64,000 bases of DNA. Source: Atherinomorus stipes. Taxonomy: Eukaryota > Chordata > Actinopteri > Atheriniformes > Atherinidae. The notes under the pieces were generated by a model, which saw nothing but the letters and a program-made list of their open reading frames with translations, made no database searches and was not told the DNA's origin. Position 1 is the stretch's first letter; every line of letters starts with the position of its first letter. Positions 12,278-25,620 of the stretch are shown in pieces. Location of the stretch: assembly GCA_023101725.1 (NCBI GenBank), contig JALJCO010003012.1:1233001-1297000 (forward strand), written 5' to 3'. The position numbers and the translations under genes are program-made.

Positions 12278-14864
12278 ATATTTACATAAAGGCGGTTTTC
12301 TCTGGATCTAGCTCCACTGCTATTGAAGATGCGTCAATTCCGTTGACATACTCACAATTCAGCAGAGTCTAGGCTACAACTTGGTGTTAGTTTCATGTCT
12401 ATTTCTTCATTTGTTACCTTTCAGCATTGAAAATTCTAACGACTCCCTTATTTTTGTGTTCTGGATCATACAGTAGTATCTGGAAATTTTTCTGGATCAA
12501 GATCAACTTTTGAGACATTATAGAACTCATTGAGATCCTTTCTTGTAATTTTTTACCAAACACTCGGGGCATTTGTCTGGAGTTATATGCAAAAATCCCC
12601 AAATTTGGCCGATCTCACAATGATAAAGAATCCCCTCAAAAAATTCCTGGATCCAGAAGGTGATCCCAATCACCACCAAAATTTAATGGGTTCGTCCTCA
12701 GGCTGAGACACATGGCTGGTAGAAAACTTCAGGTCAACCTGTCCAGAACTTTTTCCATAAAGTTGCTGACAGACAGACAAACAAACCAACGTAACCAAAA
12801 ACATTCCTGGTGGAGGCAATACAATCTGACCTCTTCAAAAGACATCCAGAGCCTGCAAGAATCTTTCTGATCAATTATAAATCATTATTAGCCGGAGGGG
12901 GATTATGCCCTTTTCCTAATGTGAGTGCAAAATTACCTGTATACTTTACAGCTTCATTAACCTGCTGGAAATACTATATGGATATGCTAGTACAACTAAA
13001 TACAGTCTCACTCTCTGAGGTATTAGTTATTTAGCTGATAAATGACTGATCGAAATGTTTTTGAATGACTATAAATAAAAAAATGTAATTACCAACTGCA
13101 TTGTAGCACAAAGTGTGGAAGCCAGGAACTTTATGTAACAATTATTCCTGCAACCTGACAGCGATTTAAAGTAGTTACACACAGAGGAAAGAAATGAAAG
13201 AGCAAGGGAATGAATTCGAATGGATTTTTATGAGTGGGAGGCGCCTCATTCTGCTTTAAATCCTGCTGTGACACAGACAGTACCTCAACATGCTGGAGTG
13301 CAACCCCCCTTTTCTTCTTACAGCTTTCTCTGTCACTGAAATGTGAACTACACCTGGAACATGTCCTGGAGGAGAGAAACAGGCCCTGTGCTGATCACTG
13401 CACAGCCTAATAAACCTGTATTACACAACTCCGCCAATATAGCTATCCTCACCTGCGGGGCAGAGCCAGTTAATGCATTCCTGTGCTGCATTCCCTCATG
13501 TTTCACAAACTCTCACTGAGCGGGCTGTGCTTCATCACGGCCATAATGGCTGATTTGATTTAAAGAGATCCAATTACCCTCAACAATGGAGTGATTTGAT
13601 TGTTTACTGATGGAGAATGGAGAGTGTTATTGAAGTAAAATTGGAGGTAATTGTCTCAGGGATGTGGGGAAAGATGAAACAGCTTGATTGGTTGTGGCGT
13701 CTGACTGTCTGAGAATTTAAAAAAAAAAATGGTTAATGTGCAGTTATCATTAATCGCAATGGAGTCCCTGAGGTGGGCTGCTGCATGCATTTAAATATCA
13801 AAATTAATCTTTTTGCATGTTTTTCTAAAAGTTTTTAAGGATCTCAATCAAAGCCCAGAAACTTCAACAACTAAAAATACTTTTACTGATCCTAGTCTAG
13901 ATTTTTAAATTTTTTTAATTAAAGATATACTTTATTTACAGCATTCAGTATTCAGATAAAGTTTTCATGTTATATATCCTATCTAAACAGCAGACTTGTA
14001 GCTGTTCAGTTTTCCACAATGTGCCCATTTGAAGGCAGCGAGCCAAAAAAATCTGATTTATTCTTAAAAGGTGGTCTAATTTATTCTGTGACAGAAGAAA
14101 TGTTTCGGAGCCTCTGTATGATCTGAATCAGTTCCTCCCTTGGGTGATTCAATCTGCAGATCATCACATCACTGACAGGTGGCGCCAGATTCAAAGTAAC
14201 ACGATGTCGTTCCTTTGCTTAGAACATGAAAGTGATGTGGGCGACATCCACAGATGTCAGTCAATGAGATCTCAAACTGAATATGACATCACCAAATTTA
14301 CACAGATGCACAACATCTGAGTATATTCTCAAATAATCTGTCATGAAAGGAAGGAGGGGCGCCAGAGGTCTTTATTTCCCACATATCTGTTTTATATAAT
14401 GGGCTCATTTACTGTATGAAGGCAAACGCAAAGGCTGACGCATCCAAAGTCAACGATAAACATCTTCATCAAGTCAAAATATATATTAACAACTTCAAAA
14501 GACAATCTGTCTCCCCACTGCAAAGCTAAATCAATTCCCTTTGGTTTGCAAATGAATAAATAAGGTGGAGGGAGACATGAAACAGCAGGTCTGAAGAGGT
14601 CAGAATCTGAAGAAAATTGAAAAGTGGCATGCCATCGCTTCCCAGTTTGAAAACATTCTGCCCTCCTGAGTTTGGTCTTTTTTTTCACATCGGTTATATC
14701 CATCACTTGGTCTTTGATGTCTGCAGGTGATGGGTTTACAGCATAAACTGCATGGCAGGGAGAGAACAGAGGGGAGAAAGGCGGAGATGTTTGTTCACTT
14801 GGATAGAACCTGTGGCTTCATTAAGGTATTTGTGAAAGAAAGTGCCTGCTTGGGAAGATGCATA

Positions 14865-15951
14865 TAGGGGTGCACGATAACTATCGGGCCGATAACAGTC
14901 ATTCAGATAAGTGCAATATCAGGAAAACTTGCCCGCATAACATATATATTATTTTTGTTGTTTAAAATGGACTCTATGTATAAAGAAAAGTCTGATCTGT
15001 CAGTTGTTATTATTGTTTACAAATAAACTTTTTAAGATTGTTTTAACATACAATATATGTTTGAATCTAACTTGTCAGTGCATCATTTTCTGTTTTTTTT
15101 TTTACTTCTTGATTGCACTTTTTCAGTTTGTAATCCCGATGCATGTATCTGCATCAGTTCAAGGAGCCTTTAAGTTTCTATCAGTCAGCAATGCACCTCA
15201 TTCAAGTTTATGTGCATTTCAGATATCAAAAGTTTTGGTTTGATATCTTTTAGAGAATGTTTGAAAGGCTTGCTGATCATTTTTCACTGGAGCGACAGAA
15301 ATATTTCTTTATTTAAAGAGTGAAAAGTCTTTTTGGTTTTGTTAATAGTGTTGATGTCATAATTAGGTATGTACAGTCGTCCTCAAAATTATTCGTGTCC
15401 CCCAATTAAGGAAGGAAAAAAAATCAGCTGTCAGTGAAATAAGTTGAAATTGACAAAAGTAAGGATAAATTAAAATGTATATGAAAATCATGTGGTTCAA
15501 TAAAATTATTTAAAACAAACACAAGTAAACAAGCACGATGGGGCTCCGACGGTATTATTTTGTTGAGCAACACTTTGAGGCAATCACTGCAACCAAGTGT
15601 TTTCTCTAATGTTCAAAAAGACTGTAAACAGGTGTTTTGGTCCACTGTTAATGGAAATGTGTCTGGTATAGTTTTTTTTTTATTATTATTATTATTCTAA
15701 ACCACAATTCAAAAGCAATAATTTATGTCACTTAATTATATTTTCGTAAATTTTTTAAAATTAAATTCTTTAGCTTCTTGTTATTTGAAATGCTATTGTC
15801 AATTTAGCCTTTTCTTTAATTGGAGGGTATGAATAATTTTGAGGACGACTGTATGTGTGTTATCGGTTATCAGTTATCGGTACTAGACTTTCGGAGCTGA
15901 AATTCATCAGTTATCAGTATCTGTTTTTAAAAAAGGTTATTGTGCATTTAA
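14865..15951. mobile_element. MITE, TAGGGGTGCACGATAA terminus, interrupted
   Basis: Left end taggggtgcacgataac followed by atcgggccgataa; right end is degenerate (gttatcagtatctg to ttattgtgcattt). It carries a nested 478-bp MITE at 15374-15851. Confidence 0.6.
15374..15851. mobile_element. MITE, CAGTCGTCCTCAAAATTATTC termini, copy 1
   Basis: Perfect 21-bp inverted ends (cagtcgtcctcaaaattatt plus c, and its complement) flanked by TA on both sides, indicating a Tc1/mariner-type non-autonomous element. Nested in the MITE at 14865. Confidence 0.85.
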
Positions 15952-17832
15952 GCAGACACTGGGAGCAACAGAAAAGTAATTATTCACTTTTATGGAGGAT
16001 AGAAAAAGTTCTGCTGTAAAGATGCACTGCAATAATCAGCAGGCTTGAAAGAAAACCATAAATTCGGGGAAAATACTATTCGATCAAAACTGTGTCCATG
16101 CACCTTCAAAGACCACCTGAACACGATGCTGGAGGAACAGCTGCAAGAAAAATCTCATAATGGCACGACAGCACTTTCTGTCCTTTTCTCCATTTCTCTT
16201 TATTGTTCTCTATTCTTATTTCTCTCTGCCTGTCGTGCTCCCTGCCTGGCACGGAGGCACAGAGGATGAGGAATGCCAGGGAGAACAAAGTGTGCTGATA
16301 AAAGACATGCCAAACCCTCACACACACAAAACAATTTATCCCGAAGGGGACAGAGAAATTTCATAAAGTACTGCTGCAAAAGGGGGCAGAGAAGTGTGTG
16401 TCAACTTTGTGCAAGTGGGTGGATGTGGACACGCTGTCTTTCAGTCTGCTGGCAAAGTTGTTTATGCCTACAATCGTGCAGTCTTATGACAGAAGAGATG
16501 GCAAAGTAGAGAAACTGGCATAAGAAGCCCACGAAATGGACTTTGTCTGGTGTTCTAAAAATATTTGCTGTAGTTGGGAATGCGCAAAGCTTGTAATGCC
16601 GATAGATGCCAAGTTTAGTCCAGTCTTGGAACACGAGGGCGGTGATGAGATGGTTCAGATGAAAAGCGTGAAACAGATGAGTTTTCTTCACCTTCTTCTA
16701 TCTGCGCATTATAGTGGCTGACCTCTAACGAAAACACACTGTGACGCACAATCACACACTTAATCATGCAATTAGTGACATCCCTGTGGCGCACTGCTTT
16801 GGTTTCCACAGTAACACTCCTCAGCACTGATGTCATCAACGCGAGACACAAAGAATGAGAGGCGGCGACGGGGGGAAGGTGAGCCGATATGAGCTCATGT
16901 CTGAGAGAACACAGGAGGGAGACGGAGATGGAGGGAGGTGTGGGAGCGGGACAGACAAATGAAAGGAGGAGGAGGAATAAAGGAGCAGACTGAGGTGGAG
17001 GGAAAGCTGTAATATTCATGTTGAAGGCGGAAAGGTGGGCACGATAATATTATAGTGAAGATGAATGAAGGAGAATAGAAGATAAAGCCAATAAGAGGTG
17101 CAAAAAAAAGAGATGAACAGTGAATACATTTTTTTGTGATCACAACATAGTTCTTTTTTATGTATTTTTTTTATTCTACGGGTTCTGTTTTCAGTTTTTT
17201 TATTATTTGACTTTTAAATTTCTGCAAGAAATATTTATCTAGTAATCAATTCAGAGATGACAAGCACTGATTCCGTTTCTGCAATCAGTCAGGTATAGCA
17301 TATCCCCTGCAAACGTTGTCCCTAAGCAATCAGAAAAATGAGTAACGAGCATTTTGAAGGTGTTTTTTTTTTAATGCCAGTCAAACAGAAGTGAGGGGTT
17401 TCGACATGAACCATGAAAGAGTTCATACTGATTAAGCCGGCGTGTGCAGCAAAATAAGCACACTGCACGATCTGCATGAAAGAGATGGTCCTGAGCCACT
17501 TTAAAGAAGGAAGTTTTGTTTGATGTTGAAGGTTAATTAATGTAGCCCCGTTGCAGGATGTTTACCAGCAAATCTGGTATCTGAGATGAAAAATTCTTCA
17601 TGTTAAATGTTGATTTATTTTCATGCCATTTTTGCTTTCTGTGAGTCGTTTCAAAGCACATCTGCTCACAGTAATAATCTCAGTTTTACTCAAAACCTTT
17701 CACATTCAGCTCTCTACTTTCAGAAGTCACAAACTTTATTGTATTTCCCATAATGGGAAATTAGATTAAAATTTCAAATTTGGAACTACATTGAATTAAC
17801 CCTGGTGCACATGCAAGCACGCACACATATAT

Positions 17833-18399
17833 TAGTGGTGCAACCATACATGTTTTTGTATCGAACCAATTCCTATAGATGTGTATCGAACCTTGAGCAC
17901 TGTGTATCAAATCTCAAACAATACAGGTTAATTTACAGATTATACAGATTTACAATTTGATTTATATTAATTTACAATACAGGTTTAATTTATTTTATCA
18001 ACTTGGGTTCTGACAAAGAGCTCTGTGTTTAAAACTTAGTGGATTCAGGTCTGGCCTTTGGAACTACTTTGGTTTAGTGATGGGCAATACCCAAATTTTT
18101 CCTTTTGATACGATACCAGTGGTTTATTGTACTTTTTCATCGATATCAATACCGATACTGATACTTTTTGTCCAAGCACATGATTGTACAGTTTGCATCG
18201 TATCTTGAATGCAAGGGCAATAATAAAAATAAGTCAAACTTGAGAAAAAAGTACTGGAAAGAAATGACCCTGATGGTAAGCCGTTGTGGATAAAAGGACA
18301 TCGGGTTAAAAAAGCCATTTTTTTTTTTTTTGTATAAATCAAACCGTGACACTAAAGTACTGAACGGAACTGTGAATTTTTTGTGTTGTTGCACCCCTA
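17833..18399. mobile_element. MITE, TAGTGGTGCAAC termini
   Basis: Ends tagtggtgcaacc and gttgcacccctaa are inverted. Subterminal tracts include tatcgaacc repeats. A second fragment with gatacgataccagt and gatatcaataccgatact motifs (about 18070-18170) appears nested inside. Confidence 0.65.
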
Positions 18400-18400
18400 A

Positions 18401-18460
18401 TATATCCATCTATCTATAATCTATCTATGTATATATATCTACATATACAGATATACACAC
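18401..18460. repeat. Imperfect TATC/TATA microsatellite
   Basis: Runs of tctatctata and tatatatatc, next to the MITE end. Low complexity. Confidence 0.6.
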
Positions 18461-20769
18461 TCAATTATAAGTGAGGGACTCAATTAGATTTAACAGTTGG
18501 TGCAAGTCACTTTGTACAAACACATCACCTCATTAAATGCCTTAAATTAATGCAAATTTTCCGCATTAATCACTTTTTCATTCAACACAAACCTTAGTTT
18601 GGATTTGTTTGCAAGCACAGCATGCACAAGTAAATGGCTGTTCCATTTGAAAAACAACAAAAGAAAACATACAGTATCTTCTGGCATTCAAGCGCTGTTC
18701 GCAATTCATGTGTGTCAAATTACCATCTGTAAGTAAATGGGGAAGAATTGCACTGACAGACAGTGTCGCTCTGAATGGGACTCATTTATTGCTACACAGC
18801 CATGGAGTTTATTATGCAAATCAAAACTGTGAAGGAGGTGAAATCAGGAAAGAGACAAACCATTGACAGATGAGAAGAATGATTCTTCGAGACATCAATA
18901 TGGCTCTAAATGACATTCCAGACACTGGAATGTAAGCATACGTATGCAGTTAAGTCTTAGTCATCAGCACTCTTCCCATCTTTTTGATCTTCCATCATTC
19001 TGGATTTGTTTTTCTTAGCCCGACTTGGTATTCCTTTTCCCTTTTCTCGTTCTCTGTGTCTTGTGCCTCTCCTTGCGCAATTCCTCTTTGTCTCGCTGTG
19101 ATCCAATCACACCAGCCTTTCCAAAAGATTTGACACAAAGGTTATGTGCAAAAAGATGATTCTCACTGCAATCTGCCGAGCTCTCATGCGTGCTGCAATG
19201 CCTCCTCCATAATGATGCCAAGCTTGTGCTCCAGTTTTAACGGATAAAGGTTTGGTTTTTAATTTTTCCTAGAAAGAGGTGATTTTCTGCAGATTAACCA
19301 TGCTAAATGATATTACAATCAGGTGAAACTTTGATCCTACAACACACCAGCTGCTCTGTGAAATCGTTTTGTGGTTTGGGGGTAAACTGTTGTTCTGCAG
19401 AAGTGGATGGTGTAAAGATGAATGGTATCTGAGTCAGAGTTTAAAGCCACAGTGCTGAATAAAGTTTATGAAGATGGGCCAAATGGGACTCATCTCTCAG
19501 GAGTGCTTGGCCTCTGCCTTGTCTCTGTTGACGCGTATCGGCTCACACCTTGCCAGGAGCTAAGGCTCAACCCAGACTGATCCCCTCTCGTTTTTCTTCC
19601 TCTCTTTATATTTTCTCTGTGCAGTTTGGAGACTTTATTTCTGTGTCACCGACTTCCAGCATGTGTAGCAGTCATGTTCTACCTAAAATAACATTTGGTC
19701 TTAAAACATATAATAAAACACTGGTTGGGGAACTTCTAATGACCACCTTTAAATATTTAAAATCCATCTCTTCATTGGTTAGTTATTAAAAGAAAACATC
19801 TGATATTTAAGATCTTTGCGGAAATCAGGCTTTTTATTTGACAGCCTATAAAGAAAAATATTAGCTTTTCTTCTTTTAAGGCAAAACCTTAAAGGTTCGA
19901 TACACTTTAAGCATTGAAGCAGCAGCCTCCGCTTTGACTGTCTCCTCAGGGTGCATGCAAAGCATTAAAAGACCTCCCATTAAGGTGGAAGGGTTGATTT
20001 CTGGGTCATTGGAGGGAAGAGGACATGAGAAAACATGAGTGTGATAAAAGCTCTTTAAGAGGGTATGCGCCATTAAAGCCTCCTCTGTATGGAATACAGT
20101 TATTGTTAGTGCACCTGTGCATTTTCTGCTATTACAAGTCAAAGTGTGTGTTAGGTATTAGATCCTTTTGACAAATGTAGAGAACTTCCTTGAGAAACTT
20201 AAAAGTGAGCCCACAGAAGGTGGAAAATTTTGTTTGTTCGCTTAATTTCTTTATTTGAACATAAGACACCAATTAAAAACAAATGAGGAACAAAAAGAGA
20301 AAGATACTACTGAAGAAGGAAAAAAAGGTCTTTGTTTAGGAGTGGGAAGAAGCCAATGCTTACTTAATCCCAATTTAACATAGTAATGATTAAAATTCTA
20401 TTTAGTCAATTGATTTTTGTTGTGAGTCTTTTGCAAGCACTTCATGTTTGACGTCTGGAACCCAGAGACCTGGGAAAATGTAATTATAGTAGGAAAATTT
20501 GTGTTTAGCTGATTATTTCTCCCCAATAAAAAACCAACTGGTGCTATATTAAACATTATTGAAAAGCCTGATCAGTTATTCGTACAACAAGGTCTAACTT
20601 AGAAGGATTGTGTTTTTGTGGAATGAGCTATGCAGCTAAATGTTTCAGTAGTGCCACCAAACAGACAAAATGTGGCAAAATGCCCTGCAATATTCACTCT
20701 TGTTTTAATATTCAAGCGCTTCCAGGTGTGTGCCAGTCACAGATGTATGACTGGCAACTGACTGACAGA

Positions 20770-21075
20770 CAGACATATTGGAGTGAGATTTTGGAGCCAG
20801 TGGCGGTTCCATATCTGCAGAATCTGGGAGCCAACTCCACACTCAGGACGACAATGCTCCCCTCCACAGAACCAGAATCATTATAGAGTACCTCCAGAAT
20901 TTGGAAGTTATGTGGCGTGCTGGTCATGCTAGTGACCATACAGGTTGACCATCAGCAACGCCTAGCTGAGGACTGGGATGGCATGTTGCAGCAACATGTG
21001 ACCAGGTTAGTGACCAGCATGAGGTGGAGATGCCAAGCTATTATGGCTGCGCATGGATTTTCCACAAGCTATTGA
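20770..21075 (+). pseudogene. Tc1-like transposase fragment, frameshifted
   Basis: Translates in pieces as WSEILEPVAVPYLQNLGANS, then after a one-base shift near 20840-20850 as QDDNAPLHRTRIIIEYLQN, then in another frame as RLVTSMRWRCQAIMA. These are recognisable Tc1-family transposase segments around the second catalytic Asp. The SPDLNPIE segment with the catalytic Glu is missing, so the fragment is dead. It belongs to a different Tc1 lineage from the element at 8492. Confidence 0.75.
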
Positions 21076-21594
21076 GGTCCCACACTGGGTGTGAACTGTG
21101 TAAAAATGGTCACTATGTGTTTTTTTCCTTATTAGTGTGGGAGAGTGATCATGCAATCCACCAAGTATCTCAAAACAAGAGTGAATACCAACAGGAGAAT
21201 TTTGCAGGATATTTTGGCACATTTTGGGGGGAACTTCAAAAGTACTTTTTTTAAAACTAGTACTTTTTTATTTACATGTGTTACACATTTCACAAAGGAA
21301 CAATCCTCATGTTATACCTCATTGTAAAGATGCCTTAACAGGCTTTCCTCTAATGTATAATACAACATCAATTGGTATGATTAAATGGGAGGAATGATCA
21401 ACTGCACAATTTTCTTTACTTTTCATATACGACAACAATATAAACAATTCAAGCTATACCTACCTCCGCTGCAATGTTACATTTTTCTTTTGTAATTCTA
21501 ATGTGCTCCCAATAGGCGTGTGGCACACTGAAATGTAAGAGGAATTCACCAGGTGATGGAATGCATCAGTGTTCCATATATCCCATGTTTTCAT

Positions 21595-22148
21595 TAGGGA
21601 TGTTCGATATTAGCTTATTTACCGATATCCAATATACCGATATTGTTCAACTCCTAATTTCCAATCTCAAACTTTGCAGACAACTGTGAGGTCCAATTGC
21701 TCATATTTTGGGATATAACCTCACAAAAATATGACATACAAAATATGAGAGTATCGCTCATATTTTGGAAGGTACAACTATATTTTGCTTCAACAGCAAA
21801 TATCCCAAAATAGTTTTACTAGCAGGCATCAGCCATTATGTGGCCAATTATGTTTTCCAACAACTTGGTAACTTAACCAACAACTTTAAACCAGACATAT
21901 TATAAGCAGCTTCAAAGCACGTCAGTCTGTAGCAGCAGCAGCAGCACCGTAGTCACATGACTCTGAAAGGAATGCTGGGAAATTAGGTTCTTCCAGGATA
22001 ACAGGGACTTTTCTACATGCTGGACCAATGGAACAACAAGATCTCATGAGATTTCATTAACAAAAATATCAACAAGATAAAACTGATACCAATATTTTCT
22101 GATATCACATCTTTATGCCAGTATCGGCCAAGAATATCGATCCACTCT
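21595..22148. mobile_element. hAT-type MITE, TAGGGATGTTCGATA family, copy 3
   Basis: Left end tagggatgttcgatatt is intact; the right end is degenerate (aatatcgatccact). The internal block with aagcagcttcaaagca and a CAG run matches copies 2 and 4. Confidence 0.7.
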
Positions 22149-22710
22149 AACTATTATATTTATAATTAAGAATCTGACCAGTCATTTTATTTGGTCTGAA
22201 TCAAATGGTTTGCCAAGATTTATGTCGGTCATCCGTCACCCCCAGTTGCTTACCACGACAGTAGCACAGCAAAGAACCAGCTGTCACTTCCACCTACGGT
22301 TCCCACGGAACAAGGGGATCATTTCACACAAAGCTGCAGTAAAGTGAGCACTTGATGCAACAAGGAGTAAAACACGAGTGAATATCGGCTCTGTTTTTGA
22401 GCGATAGTGGAGGCAAATACAGCCTCACGCTGAGCTAAAAAGAAATGAGCTGGTCGCAGAGTTTCTGCTGGACAGGGATGTGTAGTGTGCCCAATCCAAG
22501 AACACAACATCATATGTGGTAACGCAGCATCCAGATTAGTTACTTCACTTTTTGTAATATTTCTTATTTGTGCAAAGAAGATTAGCGTTAGCATCAGTGT
22601 TAGTTTCAGACTCTGATGTTCTACAATGATGATCTTAGTCGTGGTGCTCCTCAGTCTCTACTTTCATTTTCTCTCTGCAAGTGTCAGGGGAGGAGGGGAG
22701 CATCAAGGGT

Positions 22711-22744
22711 CAGGTGTGTGTGCGGGTGTGTGTGTGTGTGTGTG
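22711..22744. repeat. GT microsatellite
   Basis: ggtgtgtgtgcgggtgtgtg continuing as gt dinucleotides, about 34 bp. Confidence 0.8.
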
Positions 22745-25014
22745 GGATTTTGGAGGAAGGTGCAAGTTTGTGATGTGCGACATGCAAGAATTCCTTTAAG
22801 CATGTCAGGGTCTGATGTTGGCTCAAGGTGTAATATTTGCATTTGGAAGCGGTTGCTATGAGCTCACAACATAAAAGGAGCTCTCTGTACAAACCAGGCT
22901 GCATTGTAGCAAAACATATTCATCAAAGAGAAAATGCAGCAATGATGACATCAACTTTTGTGAAATCAGAGAAAAATAAGAACCTATTATTGAGCTGAGC
23001 AACAAAAGGCTTGTATAACGAAGATATATTGGTGGATGATTTCAGAATCTTTTTCCATAGTAACAATACTTTTTTTTAAAGCATCCAAATCAGTGAGAAA
23101 CATTCTTCAGGAGATAGTTATTTACGTATTTCCCAAGTACCATAAAAAGAAGACTTCACAAAAGCAAAGACGAATGGATCCCTACAAGTTGCAAAGCTGT
23201 TGCAAAAGTGTTTGAAACTCAAATGCAATTACACCAAGCTCTAAAACAGCTTCTACATCTAACTCATATGTTTTTGCAAACAGCTTAAATTAAAACTGTT
23301 TTACTGGCTAGACACTTATAAGTTGTCTGTTGTGCTCATAGATCATAAGATTCAACGTGAGTTTATAACAAAATTATGAGCAGATGTGCAGCTGCTCCAC
23401 ATGTCATATTCAATTGACGGTTTAATATGATGTCGCAGAAGCAACTGTGGTTCATTTTCTTAAATATGTCATGCCTCAACTATTCTCTCCTGTCCTCCTG
23501 CTTTCCCCCACTTACATCTCAGGTGGAAGGGAATGAGGCGAGAACGGGGAAAGCAAGAAAAAGAATCCACGATAAATTAGAAGAGAACGTGATATACTTG
23601 CAAATATTTCCCTGTTAAGAAATGAGGGGATCTCCATGTACTGCAAGTCTTGGGTTTGTACTTCAGACTTTCTTCTGTTTTAGTTAAGTGCTGGTTCCCA
23701 GGTAACCTGATTTACATCATCTGGGTGCGTTCAACAAGTACACGCGGGGGCGTTCCCTTTCCTCACGCACTCCATCTGAGTAAGGCGACAGTTATAGGTG
23801 ATTTCGTCTGGTTAGAGAATAGTAGGAGCCAATCACTAATCGCGGGTGGGACTTTTGAAGGATGGGCGGCGTTTTGGCCGGATGTGATGTAGAAGCACAG
23901 GCGACAGAAAGTCGACAAAAGTCGTTCACAGACTGTACACCGCTCGTACTAGCTGTCGCCGCCGCCGCCATGTTGTTTGACTGAAGCTTTTTGAGCTTGA
24001 TAACATGTTTTGATAACTCGATCCTCTATGCGTGGTGGCTCTGGTGTCGCTCTGAGTTGCGTCACGGGTTGCGTCATTCGGTTCAACGTGAGTGGCTGAA
24101 GTAGCGTGTCAGTCAAGATGACGGACAGATCTTCTATCCAATCACATGCAAGAGTTTTAGAAAAAAAAGACTAATTTGAAATGACATCGGGTTAACTCCC
24201 TCCCCAGATGGTATTGCAAATACCAGGTGGCGGGAGTCAGGTTAGTTCCCAGGTGCACACGGTGCCAGAACAATACACCAAATGTCTAGGAATGATAAAT
24301 GCAGGGGATAGATTTCCCTGAGAGGACTAATATAAGATAATATTATTATAATTGCTGTAGCGTCCTAACTGTCTTAGGCAGGTAAGCTACAGGTCTGCAG
24401 CTGTAAAGAGACAGACTTCAGCTGAAACACTATGCATCATCTTGCGCAGAACGTTTACAGTTAATATGCTCAAAGACACTGGGACACGGTGACTGCAGCA
24501 GGTTGTTGAGTTGATGACAATTCCTGTGTTTGCACATATACATGTCTTTGGTGTGATGCTCTGCTTGTTGCTAAGATAAACAGCTCTGGCTGTCACACTG
24601 ATTTCTATTGAGGATATGACACTGCTCTCAACTGTGTTAACAACATAATGCATTACCTTTAGCTGGACAAATCTGAGTGGATCTAAATAAGACTGGTTCT
24701 ACTTCTGCAGTTATGGGGAGAAAAGACACCAGGCAGTATTAAAAGCTGATGGCACCAGTGTTTCAACGCCTTAAGGATGCTTTAATATATTCATATCTGA
24801 AGGCCTGAAACCAAACCAATCCAGTGCTTATCCATATGCATCAATTATTCTCAATAATGAAGTATTTTCAAAAATGTTTCTTTTCAGCTTTATTTTTGAC
24901 TATTGGGACCATGTCATGAATGGAAATCCGAAACAAATGTGAACTTAGTTCTCAGTGAATTTTGAAGTCATCAAATTCTATGCCAAAAATTAATTATACC
25001 TATTATTAGGGATG

Positions 25015-25620
25015 AGACAAAATATCAATACACTGAAATATCGCAATATTTTATGTTGCAATATCATATTGATATTAAAAAAATGCTATATCAATATCCT
25101 TTTTATGAACAAAATCTCACCAGATTTTATTGTTCTATTACAAAATCTCTTCTCTTGTTCTATTTGCAACGGTCCTGCATGAAGAAAAGTCACTGATTTA
25201 GCACTGATATCTGTGGTCAGCCAACAGGTTCAGGTTAAACTCTACACACAGTGAGTACAAGTTAAAATATGTGTCCAGGTTTTCAGAACATCCAGTTGTT
25301 TGAGATTATAATGCACTAACTGACTATTTTCAACTCCTTTAAGAGGAGCCACTGCGCATGTTGTTTTACTGTTTTACTAATTTCACATGAACTGCTGTCA
25401 TTTATGTGAAACTGATTGACAATATTTTGTGATTCATTTCAAATTGATTCACTTTGATCAATAAATTCAGAACGTCTTCAGTGACACATATCGTGGTGCA
25501 TCGTTTATTGCAATATATTGATTGTTGCAGAATTGCTGTATGCGGATATTATCGTTATCATAAGTAAAATATTGCGGTAGTATTGTATTGCGAGGAACCT
25601 TGTGATTTCCAATATGTTGA
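25015..25620. mobile_element. Relative of the 11711 foldback element
   Basis: Starts with gggatgagacaaaatatcaa, followed by cactgaaatatcgcaatatt, matching the terminus of the element at 11711; later parts have catcgtttattgcaatata and ttatcgttatcata words. The right end is poorly defined. Confidence 0.5.

Larger units (their letters stand above)
11335..12825 (+). mobile_element. RTE-like retrotransposon remnant, interrupted
   Basis: The left part has gagagcacagacctccgcca; the right part carries the familiar 3-prime tract with aaaaaattcctggatcc near 12638, accaccaaaatttaatgggt near 12673, gctgacagacagacaaac near 12765 and a ggtggaggcaa terminus. These are hallmarks of RTE-type fish retroposons, from memory. 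No reverse transcriptase remains. It is split by the 749-bp hAT-type MITE at 11529-12277. Confidence 0.6.

Noticed and set aside
23957..23975. GCC run and ATG considered as a gene start
   Set aside because: The frame closes within a few codons (ATGTTGTTTGACTGA), so it does not support a protein.
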